DNA from: Rhodospirillaceae bacterium UBA4468
Lineage (GTDB): Bacteria > Pseudomonadota > Alphaproteobacteria > Rhodospirillales > Casp-alpha2
Direction: 5' to 3'
NCBI GenBank assembly: GCA_002389385.1
Contig: DGOK01000125.1
Coordinates: forward strand, 1-20,004
DNA length: 20,004 bases
Shown here: in pieces, positions 7,933 to 15,827 of the stretch
Layout of the letters: the number at the start of each line of letters is the position of its first letter
Position numbering within the stretch: position 1 is the stretch's first letter
Notes under the pieces: model-generated
Seen by the model: the letters and a program-made list of their open reading frames with translations, nothing else
What the model was told of the DNA's origin: nothing
Databases searched by the model: none
Translations under genes and position numbers: made by a program

Positions 7933-10002
7933 TTACGCATTGCGCAACCAAACAGCCGTATCATGAAACACGGCGCCACCATTTGGGTATGCCCTATCAG
8001 CACTTATCAATACGTTAATGCCGCGTCCATTTTTAAAATGTTTATTCGGCCAAATACCCTCAACAACAACAGTTTCAGGTAACAGACCATCAAACGTTTT
8101 TGCATGAACCGTCACCTCACCCAAATCATTACCAAGCACGACCTCGTCATCATCGCTTAATCCCAATAAGCTCATTGTCTCTGGATGGATGAGAGCTGTT
8201 GGTCGCCCTTCTTTCTTTTGCGACGATGGGGTCTCAGTAAATGATGTGTTGAGGAACCTGCGTGCTGGAGCCGCAACCAACCTGTAAGGCTTATCATCGG
8301 TCACCACATCAATAACATTCATATGATCTGGTAGCTCAGGTATTGTTTCGAAAGCAGTGCCGATTGATGCCCAATCTGGCTTGAACATAAATTTCCCACT
8401 TGGTGTCGCAAATCCATTGATGAAATGCGCATCCTCAAAAGGTCGCGAACAATCGTGCCAGCCCTTACTATGAATATCTTCAGCACCCGGGTACCCCGTA
8501 TCACGCAACGAGCGGTCAATCAGTCCCCACGCACCTTGCTTAAATACCTCGTGATCAGATCCAAGCCGTTGCGCAAGCGCAGACAACACATCAACGTTTG
8601 AGCGTGCTTCGCCAATAGGTTCAATAATGTGCTTTGCGACTTGAAGGTATAAATGCCCGCCGCCTTGATATAGATCGTCATGCTCAAGGAAGGTCGTTGC
8701 AGGCAAAACAATGTCAGCGTACTCAGCAGTCGCCGTCATGAACTGCTCGTGCACACAAAGGAATAAATCGTCGCGGGCGAGCCCTTCTAGAACTAAGTTT
8801 GTCTCTGGTGCGACTTCAGCAGGATTGATGTTCTGCACAATCATCGCAGTGACAGGCGGCCCACCAAGCAAGCTCTCTTCCTCACCCATCAGAATACGGC
8901 CAATCCGTGACATATCCAATGCGCGTTTGGATGTATTTAAAGTATCGAGCGCACGAACCAGAGATTGATCGACGCCAAACAAATTACGATTTGAGTGCAT
9001 CGCGCCGCCACCTTCGACGAGCCATTTTCCACCAACAGCTGGTAAGCACGTGACCGCATGCATATTGACGGCCCCATTACGCGAACGGGTGAAGCCATAA
9101 CCAACTCGAATAAACGCCCGCTCCGCCTCACCATATGCACGTGCAAATGATTCAATATAATCAACACTGATACCCGTGATCTCGGACGCCCAAGTTGGCG
9201 TTTTCGATTTAAGATGTTCTTCGAGTTCCGCAGGCAAATCAGTGTACTTTTCCATGTACGCCCGATTGGCATATCCATCACGGAACATCACATGCATCAC
9301 GGCGCAAGCAAGAGCACCATCAGTGCCTGGGCGAATACATAAATGTACGTCAGCTTGTTGTGCGCTTGATGTTCTATATGGATCAATAACGTAAATCTTG
9401 GTGCCACGCTGCTTTCTTGCTTTGGCTGCATGGGCCATGACGTTGACCTGTGTTGAAACAGGATTGCCGCCCCATATGACAATCATATCCGAGGCCGCCA
9501 TCTCGCGTGGATCTGTACCCCAGATTTTACCATGACCTGCTAACCAACCAGCAGAAGCCGTCGCGACGCAAATTGTCTCGTCTTCTCGGGAATAGCCAAG
9601 GGCATGGCGAAAGCCGTGAATAATATCACGCTGAACCAGTCCCATGGTACCTGCAAAGTGGTAAGGCCATACAGTTTCTGGTCCATATTTTTGTTCTGCT
9701 TTCTTGAATTCAGCAGCAACAATGTCGAGTGCCTCGTCCCAGCTTATCAGCTCAAAACGGCCTTCTCCCTTTGGTCCGACACGACGCAACGGTGTCGACA
9801 ATCGATCCGGGTGATGAACACGTTCACGATATGCAGCGACTTTGGCGCAGATAACACCGTCAGTGTAATCATTCAGCGCGTTTCCACGAACCTTGCCGAT
9901 ACGGTCATTCGATAAAGCTTCAACCTCAAGTGCGCAGGTAGAAGGACAGTCATGAGGGCATACAGAACGCAGCCATGTGTTTTGTTGATCTAAAGGTGCC
10001 AT
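7933..10002 (-). CDS. Molybdopterin-dependent oxidoreductase, DMSO-reductase superfamily
   Basis: A 689-residue enzyme of the bis-MGD molybdenum/tungsten family. An N-terminal [4Fe-4S] cysteine set C15, C19, C23 and C52 (CPHDCPSTC, then GVICAK) is present. The main molybdopterin domain spans about 60-470 (IVIWGGNPVSTQ, IYVIDPYRT, DIVLPATTFLE), and the C-terminal dinucleotide-binding domain about 570-689 (SSQKKEGRPTALIHPE). No twin-arginine or other signal peptide is visible, so it is probably cytosolic. C145 in ETICVATASAGW is a candidate metal ligand by position relative to NapA-type enzymes (inference). There are no neighbouring electron-transfer or membrane subunits and no chaperone gene, so the substrate is unknown. 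The start ATG has only a distant GGAG. Confidence 0.9.
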   Translation of the reverse strand: MAPLDQQNTWLRSVCPHDCPSTCALEVEALSNDRIGKVRGNALNDYTDGVICAKVAAYRERVHHPDRLSTPLRRVGPKGEGRFELISWDEALDIVAAEFKKAEQKYGPETVWPYHFAGTMGLVQRDIIHGFRHALGYSREDETICVATASAGWLAGHGKIWGTDPREMAASDMIVIWGGNPVSTQVNVMAHAAKARKQRGTKIYVIDPYRTSSAQQADVHLCIRPGTDGALACAVMHVMFRDGYANRAYMEKYTDLPAELEEHLKSKTPTWASEITGISVDYIESFARAYGEAERAFIRVGYGFTRSRNGAVNMHAVTCLPAVGGKWLVEGGGAMHSNRNLFGVDQSLVRALDTLNTSKRALDMSRIGRILMGEEESLLGGPPVTAMIVQNINPAEVAPETNLVLEGLARDDLFLCVHEQFMTATAEYADIVLPATTFLEHDDLYQGGGHLYLQVAKHIIEPIGEARSNVDVLSALAQRLGSDHEVFKQGAWGLIDRSLRDTGYPGAEDIHSKGWHDCSRPFEDAHFINGFATPSGKFMFKPDWASIGTAFETIPELPDHMNVIDVVTDDKPYRLVAAPARRFLNTSFTETPSSQKKEGRPTALIHPETMSLLGLSDDDEVVLGNDLGEVTVHAKTFDGLLPETVVVEGIWPNKHFKNGRGINVLISADRAYPNGGAVFHDTAVWLRNA

Positions 10003-10077
10003 CTGAGAAATGTACTCCGACCTTTCTAGGCCCGCAAGTCACTGACAATAAAGATGGATTATTCAGTCCAAATACGC

Positions 10078-11037
10078 TTATCCGGGCAAAAATGCATTAT
10101 ACACAAAAGCAAACGTCACATCATAAACGGCATCTTGACCGCCCTTGGTTACGGTGACATTACCGACATCACGACCTTCAGAGATCTCGGACGTATGGAG
10201 TGCCGAGTTTTGCCCTCCAGACCAATTCAATGTCACAGGGCCGTCCGTCAACGAGCCTTTGTCTCGAATGAGTTCCAGACACCACGCCTTGTCTTCGACA
10301 ACAACAACGCGTGCCATAGGATTGATATAATCCGGTAGATCCCCCTCGAATAGAGAATATGGAGCGTTTTGCATATCGCAGTGCACATAGGGGTTTTGAC
10401 CGTAGTTTCTATGGAAACGTCCGTTCGGTACAAGAACTTGCCCGTCCGGAGCACGTTTCTTAAAGTTTGCATACGATTCTAAGCGTGCAGGAAGCGCTTT
10501 GTGTCGTGTTCCAGTCAAATCACCAACAATCCCCTCGCCTAAGAACTGTTGCCACCACGTCTCAGTTTCCCGGTCATATATAACGAGATCAGATTTCCGA
10601 AGCCGCCCCGTCGTAACAAAAGTTAGAATGCGGCCCTCAACGCGTCGGTCGAATACGATTGCTGAATTACATAAAGGGCAATACGTCACCGCAACAGGTA
10701 CGCCACCAATCGTATCATTAACGATCTCATGCCAGATCAATATGCGGAGTGGGTATGCTTTTGCGATATCATTCACAACAATACCAATAACAGGGTCCGT
10801 ATCCGTTAAATCCTGGATATCGGCAATTTTTACGAATTTTGGATCGTTGATCGCGGGGATCCCGTCTCGCGGCGGGCCGCCAGATAAAATATCTGCGTAA
10901 TCAATCGTTGTATTAGAAAAGTCTGTTTTTGGGAATTCACGTGCCCAAGATGGATGTGGCGCATCTGCCCACAAAGGAGGAACGCCACTAAACAGAGCAC
11001 CCATCAGCAAAATCATAAAAAGAAAATGTTTCATCAT
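10078..11037 (-). CDS. Exported DUF3179 domain protein
   Basis: The 319-residue product has an N-terminal signal peptide (hydrophobic residues 4-23, cleavage near WADA), so it is exported. The body matches DUF3179, an uncharacterised family, with the hallmark VTYCPLCNSAIVF (Cys120, Cys123) followed by FVTTGRLRKSDLVIYDRET and TWWQQFLGEG. The CxxC suggests metal or redox chemistry, but no function is established. It is 75 bases upstream of the oxidoreductase gene on the same strand and may be co-transcribed. The gene starts with two ATGs in a row (11037 and 11034) and has no clear ribosome-binding site. Confidence 0.85.
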   Translation of the reverse strand: MMKHFLFMILLMGALFSGVPPLWADAPHPSWAREFPKTDFSNTTIDYADILSGGPPRDGIPAINDPKFVKIADIQDLTDTDPVIGIVVNDIAKAYPLRILIWHEIVNDTIGGVPVAVTYCPLCNSAIVFDRRVEGRILTFVTTGRLRKSDLVIYDRETETWWQQFLGEGIVGDLTGTRHKALPARLESYANFKKRAPDGQVLVPNGRFHRNYGQNPYVHCDMQNAPYSLFEGDLPDYINPMARVVVVEDKAWCLELIRDKGSLTDGPVTLNWSGGQNSALHTSEISEGRDVGNVTVTKGGQDAVYDVTFAFVYNAFLPG

Positions 11038-11150
11038 ATCTAATTAGATTGAACAGCCAACTGGCACAAATCGCGATATGTCACATTTGAGTGAGCAATA
11101 AACGGTGCTTCGCTTGACCCTCACGGTTACTAAATGGACAATGCACTGAT

Positions 11151-11732
11151 ATGAATGAACAATTTGAGCATTTTGCAAGAATGATGGGCGGCTGGTTTTG
11201 GGAGACTGATTCCCAGCACCGTTTTGTATACATAAGCCAGAACGTCGAAGCTATCACAGGTGAAAAAGCGGATTGGCATCTCGGCAAGTCACGCCAGGAG
11301 CTTTATTCAGACCGTATTGTCGACGATGTTTGGAAAAAACACCTCAACACCCTGGATGCGCATACCCCCTTTCAAGACTTCACCTTCAAAGGCATGGGGC
11401 CAAACGGCGGCCTCTGGCTGTCGACAACCGGCGAGCCCTTCTTTGGCGAGGACGGTGAATTCGTTGGTTATCGTGGCGTAGGCCGTGATGTATCCCGCGA
11501 GATTGAACTGTCGAGTACGACCGATAGCTTCAAGGCAATTTTTGATCAACTGAATGAAGCGATTGCTCTATGGGATGCCAAAGATCGCTTTATCATTGGG
11601 AATTTAGCATCTCACTCTCTGCATGAAGGTGTAGAGACGTTTCTGAAGCCCGGCTTGCCGTTCGAAAAATATATTCGTGAAGATTTTGCAAACGGTCTAT
11701 TTCCCGATGCGATTGGCAACGAAGACGCCTGA
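11151..11732 (+). CDS. Fragment 1 of the broken kinase: PAS domain plus half a PAS-7
   Basis: 193 codons up to the first nonsense codon. Residues 1-115 form a classic PAS/PAC unit (GGWFWETDSQHRFVYIS, then GYRGVGRDVSREIE). Residues 120-193 are the front of a PAS-7 unit (IFDQLNEAIALWDAKDRFII) cut off after IGNEDA. If translated alone it would be a cytosolic sensor module with no output domain. The start ATG has no obvious ribosome-binding site. Confidence 0.6.
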   Translation: MNEQFEHFARMMGGWFWETDSQHRFVYISQNVEAITGEKADWHLGKSRQELYSDRIVDDVWKKHLNTLDAHTPFQDFTFKGMGPNGGLWLSTTGEPFFGEDGEFVGYRGVGRDVSREIELSSTTDSFKAIFDQLNEAIALWDAKDRFIIGNLASHSLHEGVETFLKPGLPFEKYIREDFANGLFPDAIGNEDA

Positions 11733-11744
11733 ATTACGCATCGT

Positions 11745-12974
11745 ATGGAAATCCATAAAAACCCAACCGTGCCTTTTGAAGTTACCCGAACGGATGGACG
11801 CGTTTTCAACGTTACAGATCAAAAATTAACGGACGGAAAAACAGCGAGTATTGCCACTGAAGTCACTCATTTTAAGGATATCGCCGAGGCTCTGGGCACG
11901 GCACGAGATGATGCAGATGCAGCAAGAGACCGCCTTCTCAGCGCGATTGACGCAATTGATGGCGGCTTTGTCTATTATGATTACCAAGACAAAATGCTCA
12001 TTTGTAACGATCAATATCGCGAACGTTACCCCAAATCAGGAAGAAGCTTTCGTGGAGGTGCTACTTTCGAAGAGTTACTGCGAGAAGGTGTCGAGGCCGG
12101 TGAATTTGAACACGCAAAAGGACGTGAAGAAGAATGGATTCGCGAACGTATGGAACTGCACCAAAGTGGCAATGCCAATATCGAACAAAAACTATCAAGC
12201 GGGAAACGGCTGAGAATATCCGAGCGACGCACACGCGACGGTGGGATCGTTGGATTTAGGTTTGATATTACAGAACTAAAAGAAGCGCAGGAACGTGCTG
12301 AAGCGGCGAGCGAAAGCAAATCAGAATTCCTGGCAAATATGAGTCATGAAATTCGTACGCCAATGACCGGCGTTTTAGGCATGCTCGACGCGCTTGTTGA
12401 AACTGAACTCAAAGCCGATCAGGTTAAAATCGTCAACACGGCTCGTAACTCTATTTTGGCCCTTTTGGGCATTCTCAATTATGTGCTTGATCAATCTAAG
12501 ATTGAAGCTGGCAAACTGGAAATCGACAATATTGATTACGACCTTAATGCTGTTATAGAACAAACCCGTGCGACGCTAATGACGCGGGCACGCGAGAAAG
12601 ATTTATGGTTCAGTGTCGAAGTGGCTGATGATGTTCCGACATCTTTGTATGGCGATCCAAACCGCCTTCGGCAGATTCTCATAAACCTTGTCGGCAATGC
12701 TATTAAATTCACAATTGAAGGCGGTATAACGCTTAGCATCAGTCGAGGCCATAAAGGTCTCCTGAAATATGAAGTTCAAGATACAGGCATTGGCATTTCA
12801 ACAGTCCTTCAAGCGTCATTATTTGAACGTTTCCGTCAACAGGATTCGTCGACCTCAAGAACATATGGCGGCACGGGCCTCGGATTATCTATTTCAAAAA
12901 GTTTGGTTGAATTGATGCATGGTGAAATGGGTATCAGAAGCCGTAAGGAAAGAGGCACCTGCTTTTGGTTTTAA
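11745..12974 (+). CDS. Fragment 2 of the broken kinase: PAS, HisKA and HATPase core
   Basis: An open stretch of 409 codons between the first two stops. It holds the rest of PAS-7 unit one, all of unit two, and the catalytic core: H-box EFLANMSHEIRTPM (His at fragment residue 201), N-box LRQILINLVGNAIKFT, G1 YEVQDTGIGIS and G2 GGTGLGLSISKSLVELM, ending CFWF. The kinase core is itself intact and could autophosphorylate if made. However, the ATG at 11745 sits inside a PAS domain and has no ribosome-binding site. Confidence 0.6.
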   Translation: MEIHKNPTVPFEVTRTDGRVFNVTDQKLTDGKTASIATEVTHFKDIAEALGTARDDADAARDRLLSAIDAIDGGFVYYDYQDKMLICNDQYRERYPKSGRSFRGGATFEELLREGVEAGEFEHAKGREEEWIRERMELHQSGNANIEQKLSSGKRLRISERRTRDGGIVGFRFDITELKEAQERAEAASESKSEFLANMSHEIRTPMTGVLGMLDALVETELKADQVKIVNTARNSILALLGILNYVLDQSKIEAGKLEIDNIDYDLNAVIEQTRATLMTRAREKDLWFSVEVADDVPTSLYGDPNRLRQILINLVGNAIKFTIEGGITLSISRGHKGLLKYEVQDTGIGISTVLQASLFERFRQQDSSTSRTYGGTGLGLSISKSLVELMHGEMGIRSRKERGTCFWF

Positions 12975-13115
12975 CTGCCAGATACCGAAGCTCAACAACA
13001 CGTCGACACGGCACCAAAGACAAAGAAAGTTATTGCAAGAAGTGCAGAGCCGCTCCGCGTTCTTGTTGCTGAGGACAACAATATAAATCAAATGATTGTT
13101 GAACGGATTTTCTAA

Positions 13116-13463
13116 TCTCTAGGGCATACTGCCTTTATAACTGAGAATGGTGTCGAAGCTATCGAAGCCGTTACTGAGCATAGATTTGATCTGATCGTCT
13201 TAGATATTCGGATGCCAATGATGGATGGGATGGATGCGTTACGTAGCATTAAGAAACTCGCACCTGAGATTGCCAAGATACCCTGCATAGCTTTGACCGC
13301 TGATGTCACAACAGAACATGTTCAAAAGTATCTTAAGCTGGGTTTTGATGCTGTCGTCCCTAAACCCATAGACCAAATTGAATTGGCTGTGGCTATTGAT
13401 AAAGTAATGGGTAAAGTCATTCACGTTCATGAACTTGCAATCGAAGACTCTCGTCCGACTTGA
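13116..13463 (+). CDS. Fragment 3 of the broken kinase: receiver domain remnant
   Basis: The tail after the third stop carries most of a receiver: LIVLDIRMPMMDG with the phospho-acceptor Asp (codon 685 of the whole frame), ALTADV with the switch Thr/Ser region, and VVPKPID with the conserved Lys (codon 738). The acidic pair of the receiver (VLVAEDNNIN) lies before the stop, so this piece cannot fold as a complete receiver by itself. Confidence 0.55.
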   Translation, partial: SLGHTAFITENGVEAIEAVTEHRFDLIVLDIRMPMMDGMDALRSIKKLAPEIAKIPCIALTADVTTEHVQKYLKLGFDAVVPKPIDQIELAVAIDKVMGKVIHVHELAIEDSRPT

Positions 13464-13517
13464 CCGAAATCGATTAGGGCAGCAAACTTCCACGTCTATT
13501 TTCTTAGAGAGGTCTCC

Positions 13518-14630
13518 ATGGTTGATCGAGTTGGTTGCGTCGTCATTGGCGCAGGGGTGGTTGGTTTGGCATGTGCACGTGCACTCGCGATCGCTGGACA
13601 CGATGTTATTGTTCTCGAACGTGCTGATATCATTGGCACGGAAACAAGTTCTAGAAATTCTGAAGTTATTCACGCCGGAATCTATTACGCGAAAGATAGC
13701 AACAAAGCTCGGCTCTGCTTAAAGGGTCGCAACATGATGTACGACTTTTGTGAAAGCCACGGAGTCAATCATAAGCGCTGTGGGAAACTCATCGTCGCGA
13801 CAGATGCTGCACAACTTGAACAATTGGAAAGCATTCGCCGACAAGCCGAGATCAATCACGTAAATGACCTGACATATGTAAGTGCGGATGAAGTCCGCGA
13901 GATGGAACCAAATGTCACCTGCACAGGCGCATTATTATCACCTTCTACAGGCCTTGTTGATAGCCACGGCTTGATGCTCGCCTATCAAGGTGATGCCGAG
14001 GAGCATGGCGCAATGGTCGCCTTCAATGCGCCGGTCGAAAGCGGCAAAGTAACAAAAGACGGGATCATTCTTCGTGTCGGTGGCGATTCACCAATGGAAA
14101 TAATCTGTGATCATCTCGTCAATGCGACCGGTTTATATGCCCAACCTATTTCAAGATCTATTACCGGTATTCCAGCAGATACGATTCCAGGACAGTTTTT
14201 TGCTCGGGGTGTCTATTTTACACTGGGCGGCGGCAAGCCTCCGTTTACGCGTCTGATCTATCCAATGCCCGACCCTCTTGGTGGGTTAGGTGTGCATGTC
14301 ACAATTGATTTGGGTGGGCAGGTTAAATTTGGCCCTGATGTTGAATGGATTGATAGTGTCGATTACACGGTCGATCCTAACCGCGGAGAAAAGTTCTACG
14401 AATCCATTCGCAAGTACTGGCCATCCCTACCCGATGGTGCATTACAACCAGGCTACGCGGGCGTGCGCCCCAAGATCCATCCAAAGGGCTCACATGCTAC
14501 TGACTTCATGATTCAAGGTCAGGATAAGCACGGGGTTAAAGGTCTGGTTAACCTATACGGCATAGAATCCCCTGGCCTGACATCCTCATTAGCAATTGCT
14601 GAAGATGTCGCACAAATGCTGCCTGTCTGA
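13518..14630 (+). CDS. FAD-dependent oxidoreductase, L-2-hydroxyglutarate dehydrogenase/oxidase-like
   Basis: A 370-residue DAO-fold flavoenzyme. The Rossmann FAD motif GAGVVGLACA (11-20) is followed by the ribose-binding Glu34. SSRNSEVIHAGIYY (44-57) is the hallmark of the LhgO/L2HGDH group, which oxidises L-2-hydroxyglutarate to 2-oxoglutarate and passes electrons to quinone. STGLVDSHGLM and the C-terminal NLYGIESPGLTSSLAIAE also fit. Glycerol-3-phosphate-dehydrogenase-like and other alpha-hydroxyacid oxidases are relatives, so the substrate is probable rather than certain. The ATG follows AGAGG at about eight bases. It begins a rightward run with the next two genes (31- and 56-base gaps). 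Confidence 0.85.
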   Translation: MVDRVGCVVIGAGVVGLACARALAIAGHDVIVLERADIIGTETSSRNSEVIHAGIYYAKDSNKARLCLKGRNMMYDFCESHGVNHKRCGKLIVATDAAQLEQLESIRRQAEINHVNDLTYVSADEVREMEPNVTCTGALLSPSTGLVDSHGLMLAYQGDAEEHGAMVAFNAPVESGKVTKDGIILRVGGDSPMEIICDHLVNATGLYAQPISRSITGIPADTIPGQFFARGVYFTLGGGKPPFTRLIYPMPDPLGGLGVHVTIDLGGQVKFGPDVEWIDSVDYTVDPNRGEKFYESIRKYWPSLPDGALQPGYAGVRPKIHPKGSHATDFMIQGQDKHGVKGLVNLYGIESPGLTSSLAIAEDVAQMLPV

Positions 14631-14661
14631 TATAATCTGACGGCAAAAGATCGGAAAGATT

Positions 14662-15771
14662 ATGCCGCCAATTTACATATCAGAATTACTGAAGCGCCGT
14701 ACCTTGCAGGCTGTTATGGGCGTTCTGACTTTGAGCGCAGTTCTCATATTGCCTCAACTCCTGAATGCACAGCAGCCAACGACTGCGGCTCCATCGGGTA
14801 TTGGCAAAGCCCTCATCGATCACCGAGAAGAAATGCGGAGTTTTATTCAGCGTATTGCTGATTATGCGCGTGCACAAAAACGAGAGTTCGCAATTGTTGC
14901 GCGCGACGCTGGCGAATTGATTATCAAACGTGACGTTCAAGATGAAAAAGTCATCTCACCAGCTCGCACCTTTATTCGTTCAATAGATGGCGTCATGTTT
15001 GATGGTGTATTCGCTGGATATCAAATGATTGGCAAGGCACCGCCAGCTGAGACTCAAGCTGCAATCCTGGAACGAATTGAGCGCGCCAAACAATCAGGAC
15101 TAAATGTTCTGTCGATGGAATACGCGACAGCAACTCAAGCTATCGATAACGTATATAAATTCGCGATGGATAAAGGTATCGTCGCATCTGTTGCACACCG
15201 TGCGACGCCAGATCTCACAGAGATCCCGCCATACCCAAAGCGACCAAATGCAGAAAATCCTAATAACATTCTTGCACTAAAAGACGTGAAGAATTTTATT
15301 TACCTGAGCGATCCAGCAGCCTTTGGTCGCCAAGATCAGTTTGCTTTAGAAGTTCATGATAACAATTTTGACATGGTCATCGTTGATCCATTTTCAGGAC
15401 GAGCCCCTTTAACCAAAACTGCAGTTGAAACACTGAAGTACAAAAAGCTTGGTGCTCGAAGATTAGTCTTTGCGCGCATGGATATTGCAACTGCGGCGAG
15501 CTATCGTTATTATTGGCAATCGACTTGGGCTGAGGGAAATCCAAAATGGATTGCTGCTCCATATCCAGGCGACCCTGATCAATATTTCGTCGAATATTGG
15601 GACCTTGGATGGCAAGATGTCATCTTTGGGAATCCGCAATCATTTTTGTTTGGATTGATTGCACAAGGATACGACGGTGTTTTGCTGGAGGGTATGCGGA
15701 ATTACCTCGTCTTCGAAGGTAATATAGAGATCAATAAAGAGTTCGCACCCCTTGGCAATCCTGCCAAGTAA
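14662..15771 (+). CDS. Secreted TM1410/GH114-like (TIM-barrel) protein
   Basis: The 369-residue protein has a basic start (KRRTLQ) and a hydrophobic segment at about 15-35 ending LNAQQ, a likely signal peptide. The mature part resembles the MJ1477/TM1410 group related to endo-alpha-1,4-polygalactosaminidase (GH114). Matching features are RRLVFARMDIATAASYRYYW, an extended PYPGDPDQYFVEYWDLGWQ block and GYDGVLLEGMRNY near the C-terminus. Family members act on, or help assemble, galactosamine-containing extracellular polysaccharide. In the usual GFDGVYLD strand an Asp ends the motif; here it is Glu. An active enzyme is plausible but not shown. No polysaccharide genes adjoin it; the nearest (ugd and the phosphomutase) lie 9-12 kb away on the other strand. 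Confidence 0.75.
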   Translation: MPPIYISELLKRRTLQAVMGVLTLSAVLILPQLLNAQQPTTAAPSGIGKALIDHREEMRSFIQRIADYARAQKREFAIVARDAGELIIKRDVQDEKVISPARTFIRSIDGVMFDGVFAGYQMIGKAPPAETQAAILERIERAKQSGLNVLSMEYATATQAIDNVYKFAMDKGIVASVAHRATPDLTEIPPYPKRPNAENPNNILALKDVKNFIYLSDPAAFGRQDQFALEVHDNNFDMVIVDPFSGRAPLTKTAVETLKYKKLGARRLVFARMDIATAASYRYYWQSTWAEGNPKWIAAPYPGDPDQYFVEYWDLGWQDVIFGNPQSFLFGLIAQGYDGVLLEGMRNYLVFEGNIEINKEFAPLGNPAK

Positions 15772-15827
15772 CCTATCCTCTCGCTATCTATATGATATGC
15801 TCACAATGACTTCTTAGGGGTTTGCGT

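Larger units (their letters stand above)
11151..13463 (+). pseudogene. Hybrid sensor histidine kinase (PAS-PAS-PAS-HisKA-HATPase-REC), interrupted by three nonsense codons
   Basis: A single unbroken frame of 771 codons encodes a complete hybrid sensor kinase except for in-frame stops at codon 194 (TGA, 11730-11732), codon 608 (TAA, 12972-12974) and codon 655 (TAA, 13113-13115). There is no frameshift and family similarity continues directly across each stop. Domain order: PAS with PAC (about 1-115), two tandem PAS-7-like units (about 120-250 and 255-375), HisKA with His399, HATPase (about 500-607), and a receiver (about 638-760) with phospho-acceptor Asp685 and Lys738. No ribosome-binding site precedes the restart codons, so split expression is unlikely. 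Best read as a recently inactivated gene; sequencing error or strain mixture is the alternative. No membrane segment is visible. Confidence 0.85.

Noticed and set aside
11730..11732. UGA recoded as Trp or selenocysteine
   Set aside because: The other two interruptions are TAA, and TGA serves as an ordinary stop in neighbouring genes; no SECIS-like hairpin was evident to me.
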